A stretch of DNA of 64,000 nucleotides, from contig NC_059076.1 of assembly GCF_020497125.1 (NCBI RefSeq), forward strand, positions 9,167,951 through 9,231,950, in the 5' to 3' direction. Made by a program: the position numbers and the translations under genes. Positions 1 to 12,480 of this stretch are shown piece by piece; within the stretch, counting starts at the first letter, position 1, and the number at the start of each line of letters is the position of its first letter. The notes beneath the pieces were generated by a model. It was not told the origin of the DNA. It did no database searches and was given only the letters and a program-made list of their open reading frames with translations. This DNA is from Mauremys mutica. Taxonomy: Eukaryota; Chordata; Testudines; Geoemydidae.

Positions 1-1265
1 GGTTTCAAATAATTGTTTTGTTCCCCCTTAAATTGAATTAGTTATATCTAATTATAGGTACAGTTAGATATAATCAATTTAAAGCATAATCATGAGAGTT
101 GCCGCTATACATAAAGAATGTATTCTATTGAAGAGCTTTTGGGGTATTTTGAAAGCTGCGTGATTTTCGTTTATGATTTGATTACATAGGTAATTGAAAT
201 GTGACCAGTTCTGATTTGCTTCAAACAACTTAGTGAGTTTCCTTGTTTGCTTTCACAAAGGCAGCAGAGATAGATTACTGATCTTTTTGCCATGCAAAGT
301 GACGTGAAGCATTTAATCCTTCTGTGCTGGGATCTGTATGTATTTTTTCCATTGTGATGTCCATTGGAAGCCAAGAACATCATTGCAGCCACTGCTGTTG
401 AAGCTTTGCATGGCAAAACAGGGAATTATCATGGAATAACTTAGACTCAAATATGTTGCAGTTATGAAATATTACTATTTAATGCTATTTTTACTTAGTA
501 ATTTACTGAACTCAAACTGTAAATCATTCAACTGTTCAGTTACTATATATCTTATTCTTATTATTTAAGAATCAATAAACATTACAAATTATTTGTTTCG
601 AAGAAATTAAATGATTTAAAGTATCCATTGTGGCTGAGAGATATCTCAATATAATTAAATGCCTGTAGCACATCTGGAAAAATAAAAAGAATCAAGCTAA
701 ATAAATAAGTCACAACACCATACAAAAGCCCATAAAGAAAAACAATAATTGTGTCTTCAGAGCAGGGTTTGAACAGTGTACAGTGAAAAAGGCCCAGGCC
801 ACACATGAGAAGAAAACAAAATATTGATTAGCTGCTCATTACGTGATCATAGTCAATTTCATGCACTGAATGAGGCAGGGGCTCTGTGGAAAAAAATAGT
901 AGTGATCATGTAATTTAAGATTGCAAAGGGGGGCTGAATAAATCTCAGGCAACCATAGTTCTGGCATGGCCCAATTTCCAAATGATTGACTCTGCAAGTT
1001 TAATGTTCCCAGGTTACTGGGGGGAGGATGATGAGGTTGTGTGTTTGTGTTCCTATAACAAGATAAATTAAGGTTCAGAGTAGATATCAGCAATTGAGGG
1101 TAAAATACATTCGAGATATGGTAGTTCTCTTCAAAACAAGATTATAAACTCAGGAAATTCAGTTATGATTCAATTTAAAATCCAGACAAGTTAAGCATGA
1201 AAATGCACAGTTAAGGCACTCAAATAACCTTAACTCTGCTATAATGACGCCATTCAATACCCATA
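1..1265. other. AT-rich non-coding stretch
   Basis: No gene or full repeat is recognised. Open frames here are short and have no coding character. A small imperfect inverted repeat lies at 28-51 and 64-82, with an AT-rich hairpin and a 12-base loop. It is probably incidental in such AT-rich sequence. Confidence 0.5.
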
Positions 1266-1269
1266 TGAT

Positions 1270-3165
1270 TATGGTTATAAGGTTAAAATCCTGGAGGTGA
1301 ATGCCTGGCTGAGAGGATGGTGTCTCCAGGAGGGCTTTGATTTCCTTGACCATGAGATGCTGTTCCAGGAAGGAGGACTGCCAAGCAGAGATGGGGTCCA
1401 CCTATCGAGGAAGAGGAAGAGCATATTTGGATACAGCCTAGCTAACCTAGTGAGGAGGGCTTTAAACTAGGTTTGAAGGGGGCAGGTGACCAAATCCCAC
1501 AGGTAAGACAAAAACATGGAGACCCAGGAGAGGAGTCAGAATTTTTGGTGAGCATGGGCTGTGATAGCAGGGATAAGGGAGAGACAAGACAGAATGAGGG
1601 GGGAATCAAATCAGTATCTTAGATCTCTGTATACTGATGTGAGAAGTATGGAGAATAAGCGGGAAGAATTTTCAATGCTAGTAAATAAACAACTATGACA
1701 TAGTTCGCATCACAGAACTTGGTGGAATAATATGCATGACTGGAATATTGGTATAGAAGGATACAGCTTGCTGAGGAAAGATAGGCAGGGAAAAAAGGGA
1801 GAAGGTGTTGCCTTATATACTAAAAATGTATACGCGTTTACTAAGGTTAAGATGGAAATAGGAGACAGACTTGTTGAAAGTCTCTGGGTAAGGATAAAAA
1901 GGGTAAAAAAACAAGGTGATGTCATGGTAGGGATCTACTACAGACCGCCTAAACAGGAAGAAGAGGTGAATGAGGCTTTTTTAAAATAAACAACAATCAT
2001 CTAAAGCAAAGGACTTGGTGGCGATAGGGGACTTCAACTACTCAGACATCTGTTGGGAAAAGAACACAGCAGGGCACAGATTATCCAACAAGTTATTGCA
2101 ATGTATTAGAGACAATTTTTTCATTTCAGAAAGTGGAGAACACTACTAGGGGAGAGGCTGTTCTAGATTTGATTTTGACAAATAAGGAGGAAGTGGCTGA
2201 GAATTTGAAAGTGGAAGGCAACTTGGATGAAAGTGATCATGAAATGATAGAGTTCATGATTCTAAGGAATGGTAGGAGAGAGAACAGCACAATAAAGACA
2301 ATGGATTTCAAGAAGCAGACTTTAGCAAACTCAAGGAGTTGGTAGGTAAGATCCCATGGGAAGCAAGTCTAAGGGGAAAAACAATTGAAGACAGTTGGCA
2401 TTTTTTTTCAAAGAGACATTATTAAGGGCACAAGAGCATCCCACTGCATAGGAAAGATAGAAAGTATGGGAAGAGACCACACTGGTTTAACCAAGAAATC
2501 TTCAATGATCTCAAAATCAAAAAAGAGTCCTACAAAAAGTGGAAACTAGGTTAAATTACAAAGGATGAATATAAACGACTAACATGAGTATGTAGGGACA
2601 AAATTAGGAAGGCCAAGGCATAAAATGACATCAAACTAGCTAAAGACATAAAGGGTAACAAGAAAACAGTCTATAAATACATTAGAAGCAAGAGGAAGAC
2701 CAAGGACAGGGTAGGCTCTTTACTCAAGGGGGGGGGGTAGGGGGAGGAAGACAATAACAAAAATGTGGAAATGGCAAAGGTGCTTAATGACTTATTTGTT
2801 TTGGTTTTCACCAAGAAGGCTGGTGATGACTGGACATCTAACATAGTGAATGCCAGTGAAAATGAGGTCGGATCAGAGGCTAAAATAAGTAAAGAACAAG
2901 TCAAATTAATTAGACAAATTAATTAGATGTCTTCAAGTCACCAGGACCTGATGAAATGCACCCTAGAATACTCAAGGAGCTGACTGAGGAGATATCTGAG
3001 CCATTAGTGATTATCTTTGAAAAGTCATGGAAGACAGGTGAGCTTCCAGAAGACTGGAAAATGGCACTATATTTCCCCATCTATAAAAAGGGAAATAAAA
3101 ACAACAGGCTTAACTTCTGTAGCCAGAAAGATAATGGAGCAAATAATCAATCAATTTGCAAAAAG
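1270..3165 (+). mobile_element. CR1 LINE fragment: ORF1 esterase end, endonuclease, RT start
   Basis: This is a non-LTR retrotransposon of the CR1 type, broken by stops and frameshifts. The 5' part (1270-1470) encodes the end of the ORF1 esterase (SGNH-like) domain, including the D-x-x-H block DGVH near 1390-1401. The APE-type endonuclease of ORF2 follows in several frames. The 1732-1989 frame contains [18 protein letters not shown] lies near 2027-2059 and the catalytic-type SDH near 2232-2240. The linker runs to about 2900. The first reverse transcriptase block (MHPRILKELTEEISEPL) begins at 2956. The element stops near 3165, before the FADD catalytic box, so it is cut at its 3' end. That is unusual for CR1, which normally loses its 5' end. 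Later deletion or rearrangement is the likely reason. Confidence 0.88.
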
Positions 3166-4589
3166 CCTTTGTGGTCGCCCCTTTCTCCCAGTCCATCCCC
3201 GGATTGTTTGGAGAAGAGGACAATCTCGCTCCACCTATGCTGCCAGGCTCCTGGTCCCAGGCCTTAAAAGAAACAGTGCCTGTCTTTCTCCCAATCCCTA
3301 CTTATTCCAGGAACTGCTTCCTTTCTATCCCTACCCCTCCTTAAGTGCTTTGTATCTTTATTAGGCCTTTTGAAATCCCGAGGAGCCATGGCAGCTGGTG
3401 GGATGGGCTGACCAATAGGCAGTACAGACATTGAGGACAGGCCATCCCATAACAATGAATAAGTAGATTTGATGAGCATCGGTGTGAAAAAAATAGATAT
3501 GAAAAGTGCTATTCAAAAGCCAGCCTGTACCAATGAAATCCAGCTTGTAACAATGTCTCACAAGGATAACTAGGAAAGCAAAAACACCTTATTGACTGTA
3601 CCTACCGATATGGGAACAAAGAGGTGAAAGGCTTTCATTATGTCAGTGCAGAAGGTGACAGGAAACACTAAAGCTTAATTCCAACCTTTCAAGTTTACTT
3701 CCAGTAAAATTGTGGCTTCTTCAAGCCGACAATGGAAACTCGAGAGCCTGCTGCCAATCTCAAGGAGGGTTATTCTTTATTCATTCAATAGTAGTTGCCT
3801 AATATATTTGAATTGCTTTTGATATTTTTTTTACAACATATTTGAAAGATCTTTCATAATTTTGATATTATATTCTACTGTATAAGGAATAAGTGCTAGA
3901 GACACCCAGATGGCATCAGCTCTTCCTTTGCTCCCTGACCTGGGTCTGGAATTGACAACATTTAGAAGAAAGGAACAAGCTTTTCCCCTTAGCTTATCTG
4001 TACAAGCACTTGCTTACAAGTGATGAGGATCCAGGTTCTGGTTTGACTTTGACTTTACCCCATAAATCAACCTATGAATTGGTCTGTGTACCTGCTTGTT
4101 TATGGCCAGATCCAACTGCTGTAAAAGAGATTGGAAAGATACCTGTTGACTTGGACAAAAGCTGAACCAATCCCTTTGTGAGGCGCATGGCCAACCTTGC
4201 AATTTGCAGAGGAAACATCTTGCTGGGGTGAGAGGTCGACCCCTCCTGCATAAAGTGAGCTATAACTGACAAAGGGTTGGTTAGGCAGTAAAGGCCTGTG
4301 TGTTATTGGGAATTCCACCAGCTGGGGTTGTGAGTTAGGGAAGGTATGGACTTTCAGACCTCACTAATGGAGACTGAGACCAACTTTCAAAGGTGACGGC
4401 TTAAGTTAGTCACTATATCAGCCCAAATACCAGCTTTCCAGAGCCCAGACCAAAGTGCTGAAATAGGTGCTCCAATTTAGGCATCCAGTTTTGAAAACTG
4501 GGCTCCCTATTCTGCTTAACAGATAATTCTGAATAGACCATACAGGTAATAAGAAAAAGTACCTAGATCTTAGATACTTGATTCATTGC
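3166..4589. other. Unassigned non-coding sequence
   Basis: No convincing gene or repeat boundary is seen. Short frames overlap on both strands but lack domains. Around 4455-4505 there is a weak match to the interspersed 'tgcctaa' palindromic repeat seen elsewhere in the window. Confidence 0.4.
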
Positions 4590-4815
4590 CTCATTACTGT
4601 AGTATCTGAATATCTCATATACTTCAATGCAGTTCTCCTCACAGCACCCATGAGCGGTAGGGAAGTGCCAGTTGTCCCATTGCACAGATGGGGACCTGAA
4701 CCACAGAAAAGCTAAGTAAACTCATTCAAGGTCACACATGGGCAGAACAAAGAATTGAACCTCAGTCTCCCAAATCCCAGGCTCATGCCCTGACCACTGG
4801 ACCATTGTGCCTCAA
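4590..4815 (+). repeat. MIR-like (CORE-type) SINE fragment
   Basis: The order is typical of amniote MIR-like SINEs: a 'cccattgcacagatgggga' segment, then 'aaggtcacac', then a 'gccctgaccactggacca' segment. Similar copies in this window (for example 52190-52350 and 32000-32215) confirm that it is interspersed. Confidence 0.6.
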
Positions 4816-5173
4816 ATTCATGGTTCCCTTTACACCCCCTCCTCCCACATCAGCCATCACATTTTATGTCTACTATCTACTGGTATCTCAGGGAGACCTT
4901 TGCTTAAGGGCCCAGACACGCCAACTAGGCAGAAGAGGTTCATATGTGCCCAACTTTTGTGCAATTAAAATTCTTACACACGGGGGGAAAAAAGTTTAAG
5001 TCAACAAGATGACATGAGTGTAGCCAGAAGCAGAAGTTGCTCCACTGTGTTTTAGATTAGAACACCTGCCCCAGTTTAACCCCAGACTTCCTGCCATATT
5101 CTGTACTATACCCTCCACGAGTGATCTAAAGACTGTCAGTACATCCCAATACATGTGCATTAGTTGCACTTAC

Positions 5174-5264
5174 CTGAATTAACGCGAAAAAAGGCAAAAC
5201 CCCAGCCTTTGATTCCACGTGCCATGTCCACAGGGTCCAGAGCGCTGAACTGAATGGTGAAAGT
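5174..5264 (-). CDS. Candidate internal exon (30 codons, unidentified protein)
   Basis: Read on the minus strand, an acceptor-like 'cacatcctag' is followed by 91 open bases and then a consensus donor CAG|GTAAGT. The exon would begin in phase 0 and end in phase 1. The predicted peptide starts TFTIQFSALDPVDMARGIKG and continues through an aromatic-rich stretch ending in RVNS. An in-frame stop lies just upstream of the acceptor, as expected for intron. No repeat is recognised here. I do not recognise the protein family. A second candidate exon with a GTAAGT donor lies on the same strand at 44968-45190, but nothing shows that the two belong to one gene. A chance match to splice consensus is possible. 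Confidence 0.35.
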
Positions 5265-6483
5265 CTAGGATGTGATGCAGCATGTTTGCGTCTCTGTGTT
5301 TTACAGTTTGGCAAATACAAGATGTCAAAGCTGAGTGTTTGGTATTATACACGAGGTCTGCTTCTGTGGTGAAGAATGCTGCCTGCCTTTCTGAAGGAAG
5401 CCACCTGGGTTTCTTGCCAAATAAATCTGGCATGCTCGAAGTAGGACTCCACCTTCTGACCTGTTCCTTAGATATCTCTGTTAGAAGCACAGCAGAACTG
5501 CTCCTTGTGCAGTCTGGTGCTCTATGCCGCAGCACATGTTATAGCCTGGTGGTTACATGGTAAATAATGTGTTATCATACTGCTGAGTTAAAATAGACCC
5601 ACACTACATAGCAATTAAAATATATGGGACTCCTTGGCAGCTGCCTCTTCCCTAAAGTGTTGCATTAATATGTATGGTCCCCCTCCCCTTCCTTCCTTGT
5701 ACGGATGCCATAGACATTTTAACTGGATATTAAGCTCCGATGGGGCCTCATTCTCATCAACCCCCTACTTACTCAAGTGTGTCTTCATTTTTCTTAAGAT
5801 CTTCTCCAACAAGCCTCCTCCCCCTTGTACTTAATGGTGCAGCTAGAAGGGCTGCTGGAGGAGTATGGTTGGGTAGTGCCTGGAGATGTCCCCTAGCCAT
5901 GGTGTATGTGAAACCTCCTGGGTAAGAGTGTGGCATGTTCTACAGTGCATGTTAGACGGAAGCATAGGGCCCAGTCCTGACACTGAAGGAAATGGGAGCT
6001 TTGCCATTGAGTTCAATGAGAGAAGGGTTGAGCCGTGGTAAACGCAGGCTGAATGAAGCAGCGTGTGATGTTCATGCTGTGAAGTGTCTCCTTTTGCTAT
6101 AAGAGAACATAGGGAACCATGAGTTATACAAATCCTACCATCACCTTCAGGCAGCACTGAGGTTGCTGGAGTAATCATAACCTATGGGGTGGATCTCTGC
6201 AGAGAGCAGCTACTCCCAACCTGCTTCTGCTCCTGAAACCACATCAAGCCCGAGGCTGAGAAGGGTCTGAGAAGGAAGAGGATGTAGTTGAGTGGTCCTT
6301 CCCCCTTCTCTGCCCCTTGGAGGGGCTCCACCAGACCTCTGCTCTTGGAAACAAAAGGGGGATACCTGGCCCTCAGAGAATAATCCAGCTGATCGTCATG
6401 GATGCTGCGTTAGCCAGAGTGAGAGAATTCCCAGTCATCAAGACACAGTCTCACCAGGAGAACAAACTCTCATTAGAGCCTGT
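5265..6483. other. Unassigned non-coding sequence
   Basis: The frames here are short or overlap on opposite strands and carry no recognisable domain. I see no repeat with clear ends. Confidence 0.4.
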
Positions 6484-6950
6484 CTGTGGTTTTCAAACTT
6501 CTTTGATCACGCTCCCCATCTTTGTGTCTGTAGTAGTTTATGCCTCCCACTCCCCACCCCCCAGCCCCACTCTGTGGCTGCCCAGCTCTGAAGGCAGCAC
6601 TGCCGTCGGCAGCAGCGCAGAAGTAAGGGTGTCATGGTATGGTATTGCCACTCTTTCTTCTGCGCTGCTGTTGGTGGTGCTGCTTTCCGAGCAGGGTGGC
6701 CAGAGAGTGGTGGCTGCTGGCTTAGCAGCTAGCATGGAAGGGAGCACCGCTGCAGCAGGAGCGCAGAAGAAAGGGTGGCAATACACTATACCATGACACC
6801 CTGTCTTCTCTGCTGCTGCTGGTGACTCTCCAGATGCCCAGGTCTGAATGTGCACAGTAAGGGGGGGTTGTTTGTTTTTCCCCTAAAGCTTCTCATGCCT
6901 CCCCATCCCGAATACATTCCATGCTCCCCCCAGTTTGAGACCCTCCAGTT
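6484..6950. repeat. Interspersed repeat with nested inverted segments
   Basis: The unit is flanked by 'tcaaact' (6494) and 'gtttgaga' (about 6932). It contains a complex palindrome: a segment at about 6611-6650 reappears inverted at about 6778-6820, and the part between is itself self-complementary ('ttctgcgctgctg' against 'cagcagcgcagaa'). The overall form suggests a non-autonomous DNA transposon. The family is not identified. Confidence 0.45.
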
Positions 6951-8109
6951 TAAACCAATATTCTGACTGGCGGGTTGGGTCTTTTTGCTGATGTCACATC
7001 CATGCGCCAATTCCCAACAATGCAGAGCTGAGGCCTCTTTACTCAGTCTTACATGAAATCCCTACACTCTTTGTGTTGAGTGGGAAGAGGGAGTGGGTGA
7101 CTGAGGGAGGGGAAGGACAATTGAGCACACTGAGGAGGTGGGCGGAGCGTAAGCCTGAGGCCTGTGTGGTCTGATTTGATCATAGGCTAGTGCATATCGG
7201 TGGTAGAACTGGAGACCATGGAGTTATGTCAGTGCGAAATCAGAATCACGTTCACCCTACACCCTACCAATTCTAAGTGCTTGGTCTCACGCTGACAGGA
7301 GGCTTGTACCGCATTACATTCCCCACATCATCTGCCAGAAGGTACCAACCACTGCTTTACATTTTGTACAGTCTTTACCGTTTGTCTCATTTACTGCTCC
7401 CAAAAGGAGGCACAAAAATCTATGTTCTATGAATAAAATTGAAAAATGTCATTTTATATTTCATGTTTATTGATAGAGCCCTTGTTCTTCCCCTTTGCAT
7501 CTGTACCTCCCTTGTGCGGTCTATAAAAAGAGAGATTTTACCCACACAACCCCCCTCCCCAGATCCTTCACGGTATTATAACTATCATACAGCAACTAAA
7601 CCAGGGAGCTTGAACTGGGTGACTCAGTGATTCTTCTTTCAAACTCTAGACAGAGTAAAAGTAATGAGTGACACATAGTATAGCCATGATTCATCCTCTG
7701 CTAGGAGCAAGTGTGAGTGACCTGTCTTATGGGTATGTGTCATGGGGAGAGTTCTTAGCTAAGCCTCATCAGTAAGAGGTAGGTAACCCCATTTAGCGGG
7801 AAAAAAGAAGGGAAAATCTTTGTTCACGTGGATATCGCTCTGTCATGACATTTCCCAAACTGATCCATGACATGTGACAATACGGAAAGATGCACACATT
7901 GATTGTGCATGCTCCTGTCCCATTGCTTGTGCTTCAGAGATATGTCCCAGTGCAGTACCAGCTGTTGGAGTACCACCTCAACACACACAAAGGGGAGAGG
8001 AGTCAGAGTCTATATGACACACCTCAGCCTGATGGAGTCTTTTACTTAGCCACAGCCACCATTCTGATTTCTGATAGTGCCCTATTTAGCAATGGGCACC
8101 TTAAAGTAT
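6951..8109. other. Unassigned non-coding sequence
   Basis: No gene, RNA or repeat with definable ends was found. Short frames such as 7439-7630 and 7890-8114 show no domain and no splice support. Confidence 0.4.
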
Positions 8110-8310
8110 TGTGACCTCAGGTACAATTTTCAAGCACCTAAGTTAATTAGGTGCCTATGTCCTATTTTGAAAAATATCTTAGGTCCATATCTGCAAAATT
8201 TTGGCACCTAACTCCATTGAAATCAGTGGGAGTTAAGCTCCTAAGCAACTAATACTCAGATCCTCAGAGGTGTTTAGGAGCCTAAGTCCCATTGAACGTT
8301 GTGCATGGTG
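8110..8310. repeat. Palindromic MITE-like repeats (tgcctaa / ttaggcac type)
   Basis: Short segments alternate between 'aggtgcctat' and 'ttaggagcctaa' with 'ccattgaaatcagtggga' between them. Related pieces recur at 9111-9420, 17566-17655, 21035-21095, 28960-29080, 32765-32815 and 40978-41030. They resemble the Harbinger-like MITEs common in turtles and crocodilians, but that family name is my inference. Confidence 0.5.
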
Positions 8311-9110
8311 CGGTGGGATACTTACCCCTGGTGCACCACACTTTGCATCAACACAAGCACTCCCGGTGAGTACACGGAGCACTAAAGCAAGCAGCCAACT
8401 GTGCACAAACACAAGGGATACACTAACTGCAGTGGCTTTACGCTGATGTATCTTGTGTTGACCAACGTTTGTGGCGTAGAGAAGGCCTGGATTCATCTCA
8501 GCAGTTGCTAGGGGGAATGGGTGAATCAAATAATATGTAATTGAATACGACATTGGCTTACTTTCACACAAATGTGTTAACTTTTCCCATCTTTTGGTGC
8601 TATTCCATAATTGCTGCCCTGAGAATCAGGCAATATTTACAATTTACTCCATGCTGAATTATTACATTTGCTCATTTTCCCAAGTGGGGAACTGTCTGTG
8701 AGTCTGTATCACAGGTGAAGAAATCTAAATAAATTAAGCTCATCTGCAAACAGAGCTGCAGCAGCATTTCAAATGGGGAAAAAATAGATAAACAGCATGA
8801 AAATGTTCTCAGCTCACTGCTGTGTCAATGTGTCAAATCTTGCCAGGATTAACTTCAGCCCCTGGGTATCTGTTTATCTTTCTTCACAAACATTTATGAT
8901 TTCCTGGCATTGGTTACTTGGCTCATACCAACTTTTATGCAAAGATGAGTTGAACAGATTGAGCAGGAATGTGTGTACCAGTCCTTCAGCACTACACTGC
9001 TCATAGCACCTTGTCCATAAAGCCAGATATTGGCATACTTTTTGACAAGGCAATTTACTATATAAAATTGCTGATAGTGGTCAACACAGATTACCACGGT
9101 TTTGTCCATC
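8311..9110. other. Unassigned non-coding sequence
   Basis: AT-rich sequence without recognised genes or repeat boundaries. Confidence 0.4.
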
Positions 9111-9420
9111 TAGGATGGGATTTTCAGAGGGACCTAAATTATTTAAGACCACAAGTCCTACTGAAAGTCAATGTGACTGTGTTCTTGAATCACACAGGCA
9201 CTTTTGAAAATCCCACCTATAGAAGTTCTGGAAATAAAGATGGGAGATCAAGGCATTGTGAACCTCCGGTACTAGTGCTTTACTGGTAACATTTTCAGAA
9301 GCACTGATGTGACTTAGGAGCCTAAGTCCTATTTTCAAAAGTGACTTGGGCATTTACAGCCGGATTTTGAAAGGTATTTAGGCACCTTTCCGTGTGTAGG
9401 CATCTAAATACAGTTCCAAA
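9111..9420. repeat. Two palindromic MITE-like copies
   Basis: The first copy (about 9116-9225) has inverted ends, 'gggattttcagaggg' and 'cacttttgaaaatccca'. The second (about 9290-9420) carries 'cttaggagcctaagtccta' followed by 'tatttaggcacctt'. Both match the repeat family noted at 8110-8310. Confidence 0.5.
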
Positions 9421-10128
9421 TTGGGCCATAGTACTGTTCCAGGGCTGCCTGTTACTTTAAAGGCCAGAAGGATTTGGGCCAACCTTGTTCAAATTAGCCT
9501 TGGCTGAGCCATAATTATCTGCCTCTCAGTTTGAGAAGGGGAGGCTAATGGGGTCAGGTATTAGTATGGCAAACACCTGGGCCTCATCAAAAGGCTTGAG
9601 AGAATGCAGCTAGGAGGAGGAAGCTGTGACAGAGGCTGCAGAAGGACCCCAAGGAGCAGGAAGGCGCTGAGATGGGACCTGTAAGTAGCATGGAGGTTCC
9701 TGGGAGAAGCTCCAGGGAGGGAATGTGAGGGAACCTGTTAGGAAGAATGGTTCCAGGGGAAAAGCCTGGGGAATCAAAGAAGAGCTCTGCAGGGCCTGTG
9801 TGTGGGGCACAGAACAAGGAACTTCAGTGTCCAAGAAAAACCATTTGTTCGGAGGCTTATTTGGCTTTTCTGTCAGACTTTTGTTCCCCCTGAAGGAGAT
9901 TGAGCCTGGCCAGAGGTCTGGGCTCCAGAAGACGCAGACTGCAGTCAGGAGCAGCTACTGGCACCAGTGCACCAAGCACATGCATGGGGTGGCAAGGCGC
10001 GGGGGTTGGCCTGCTGGTCGCTGTGAAGGGGGCAGTCAGGCTGCCTTCGGCGGCGTTTCTGTGGGAGGTCCGCTGGTCCCGTGGTTTCGGGGGCAATTTG
10101 GCGGCGGGTACGCCAAATCCATGTTAGC
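9421..10128. other. Unassigned sequence before the minisatellite
   Basis: Purine-rich sequence (9540-9900) that could be part of an LTR or a unique region; no ends were found. From about 9960 it becomes CpG-rich and contains pieces related to the following 40-bp repeat, such as 'gtccgctggtcccgtgg' and 'gtggacctcccgcagg'. The minisatellite may have grown from this local sequence. Confidence 0.35.
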
Positions 10129-10768
10129 TGTGGACCTCCCGCAGGCATGCTGCCGAATCCGCGTTACCAGCAGACCTCCCGCAGGCATGCCGCCGAATCC
10201 GCGTTACCAGCAGACCTCCCGCAGGCATGCCGCTGAATCCGCATTACCAGCAGACCTCCCGCAGGCATGCCGCCGAATCCGTGTTACCAGCAGACCTCCC
10301 GCAGGCATGTCACCGAATCCGCGTTACCAGCAGACCTCCCGCAGGCATGCCTCCGAATCCGCGTTACCAGCAGACCTCCCGCAGGCATGCCGCCGAATCC
10401 GCGTTACCAGCAGACCTCCCGCAGGCATGCCGTCGAATCCGCGTTACCGGCAGACCTCCCGCAGGCATGTCACCGAATCCGCGTTACCGGCAGACCTCCC
10501 GCAGGCATGCCGCCGAATCCGCGTTACCAGCAGACCTCCCGCAGGCATGCCGCTGAATCCGCATTACCAGCAGACCTCTCTCAGGCATGCCGCTGAATCC
10601 GCGTTACCAGCAGACCTCCCGCAGGCATGCCACCGAATCCGCGTTACCAGCAGACCTCCCGCAGGCATGCCGCCGAATTCGCGTTACCAGCAGACCTCCC
10701 GCAGGCATGCTGCTGAATCTGCGTTACCAGCAGACCTCCCACAGGCATGCCACCAAAAGCCGCCTGAC
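10129..10768. repeat. 40-bp CpG-rich minisatellite, about 16 copies
   Basis: A 40-bp unit (core 'gacctcccgcaggcatgccg' then 'ccgaatccgcgttaccagca') repeats head to tail about 16 times with few point differences. Most changes are C/T or G/A, as expected from CpG decay. No unit contains a stop in any forward frame. Because 40 is not a multiple of three, one reading frame passes through all three phases and gives a 40-residue period rich in Pro, Arg and Ala. A 396-codon open frame (9725-10915) therefore results from the repeat and is not evidence of a gene. Confidence 0.93.
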
Positions 10769-10939
10769 TGCCGTGCTTGGGGTGGCAAAATACATAGTAT
10801 TGCCCCTGACCCCAGCGGTGTGGAAAAAATCCCCACAGTGCTGCATCCTGGAGTGAGGGGTGCCCTGGTGCTGAGTTCCCACTGTTACACAGAGTTAGCA
10901 GCCCAAGTCACTTAGCTGCTTTTGAAAACTTTATCCCAG

Positions 10940-11225
10940 GATTGCAATTTAAATCTTATGGGTTTTCTTTTAAGGGAGAGTCAATCAAAACCAATCCAAA
11001 GACCCAATGTTCTAGCTCAGGAGAGCATTGATCTATGTGCTGGATACGAGCTCCTGTCCTAACGAGCTCACAATCTAAAGAGACAAAAGGTGGGAAAGGA
11101 AACAAAAGCACGGGGAGGGGAAGTGACTTGCCCAATGGGGTCATGCAGCAGAGGCAGGAGGAGAACACAGAGTGCCAGTTCCTGGCTCAGGAGGTCTATC
11201 CACTAAACTGTCACACTTCATCCTT
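10940..11225 (+). repeat. MIR-like SINE fragment
   Basis: The segments 'gagctcacaatctaaa', 'gaagtgacttgcccaa' and a final 'ctatccactaaactgtcaca' are in the order seen in the other MIR-like copies of this window. Confidence 0.6.
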
Positions 11226-12230
11226 GGTAAATGCATCTGGACCCAGCCGTCCCTATGCTCAAACCCTTAGTGATTCATTGGTGGCTTGACTACCCTAAAG
11301 TTGCTTCTCAGGCACCTCTGTACCTGGTTGATCCCCTGCTTGGTATATCCAGAGCACTGCTACGAAAGTCACTTTCCTTTCCCATCACTCTCGCGACATC
11401 CCCTCTCCCAGCTCCAGTCCCGTCTCTGGCTTCTTGTCCACCACAACAAGTTCTACTGCCTTGCCTTGACTTTCAAGTTCCAGCCTACATTACATGTGAC
11501 GTTAAGGTTACTAGGTCTGTATTAAAGCATGAAAAAGAGAGCAGCCCGGGCGGTTGGCATTATTACTCTTACAGCTACTCCCTGGTTCTATGGTCCAGGG
11601 AGCTCCTTGTCCTTCTCCACCGCTTTCTGTCCATGGTATATTTTCCCTATTGATGGTCATTGACATTACGAGCTCTTGGGTCTTGCTCAGTATTACCCCA
11701 CCATCTTCTCCTGGGTCAGCCTGCCATTTCCAGATTCCTCATGGACTTTGGGCCTGTGTAGATAATAGTGGTAATGCTACCATCATCTCTTCTTGTATGA
11801 GAAAACAAAATCAAATCTAGTTTCTCTAGACAAATCAGAGCAGCAATTTAGTTTCTTTAAAGTAGCAGCTCTCTTCCCCAGATCACCAAGCCAGGAGATG
11901 CAAGGAGGTTTGTGATCTCTCCATTTTTTAATTTTTTGGTATGAAGGTGCTTTACCCCCCAGAATTTAAACCTTTTCCTTTATACAGACTTAATTTTCTA
12001 GCCCTTCTGGGTGTGAAACCAATATCAAGAATTTATCCAATGCATGGCAGTTTGAAACAATAGCCACTAGGGAGGCACGGATTGCCACATTCCTCCATAT
12101 ATTTTAAGAGGTTCTTATGTAATAACATGAGTCCAGCAGCTGGGGCTTTAAGAAAAATACCAAATATCACAAGACTTGGGATAAAATCACAAGAGTTGTC
12201 GACACTGCAAGCTCAGAGGTACAGGTAGAC
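11226..12230. other. Unassigned; possible old LINE piece at the start
   Basis: The frame at 11286-11525 contains a block (SRLWLLVH near its middle, then ALTFKF) faintly like the C-terminal region of L2/RTE-type reverse transcriptases. The match is weak and the rest of the stretch shows nothing definable. Confidence 0.25.
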
Positions 12231-12480
12231 TAAGGGCTTGTCTATGCAAACAGTTTGTAGCAAGGTGGGGTATGAATCTATCCTGCCTTAGCCTGCTGCG
12301 GACTGTGTCTGTGGAACCTGCTGATGTGGTTGGTTGGTTAATTAATGCACTTTGACCTAGTTCTGTATCAATCACGTCATCAGAGTCCAGAGGAACAGTT
12401 GGTTTGCAGCAGCTTAATGCAGGGTTGAGTCACACCCCAGCTTGCTGCAAGACTGAATGCTTGTGTAGATAAGCCCTAAA
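12231..12480. mobile_element. Non-autonomous DNA transposon (MITE), inverted ends
   Basis: The left end 'taagggcttgtctatgcaaa' and the right end 'gtgtagataagccctaa' are inverted copies of each other, with about 14 of 17 positions paired. The interior of about 210 bases has no open frame. Length and structure fit a MITE. The superfamily is uncertain because a target duplication is not clear. Confidence 0.7.

Noticed and set aside
6317..6796. 159-codon frame on + overlapping a 105-codon frame on -
   Set aside because: Lies in a self-complementary interspersed repeat, so both strands are open for the same reason.
9725..10915. 396-codon open frame, longest in the window
   Set aside because: It runs mostly through the 40-bp minisatellite and is open only because the unit lacks stops in all frames. 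No domain and no splice or start context.
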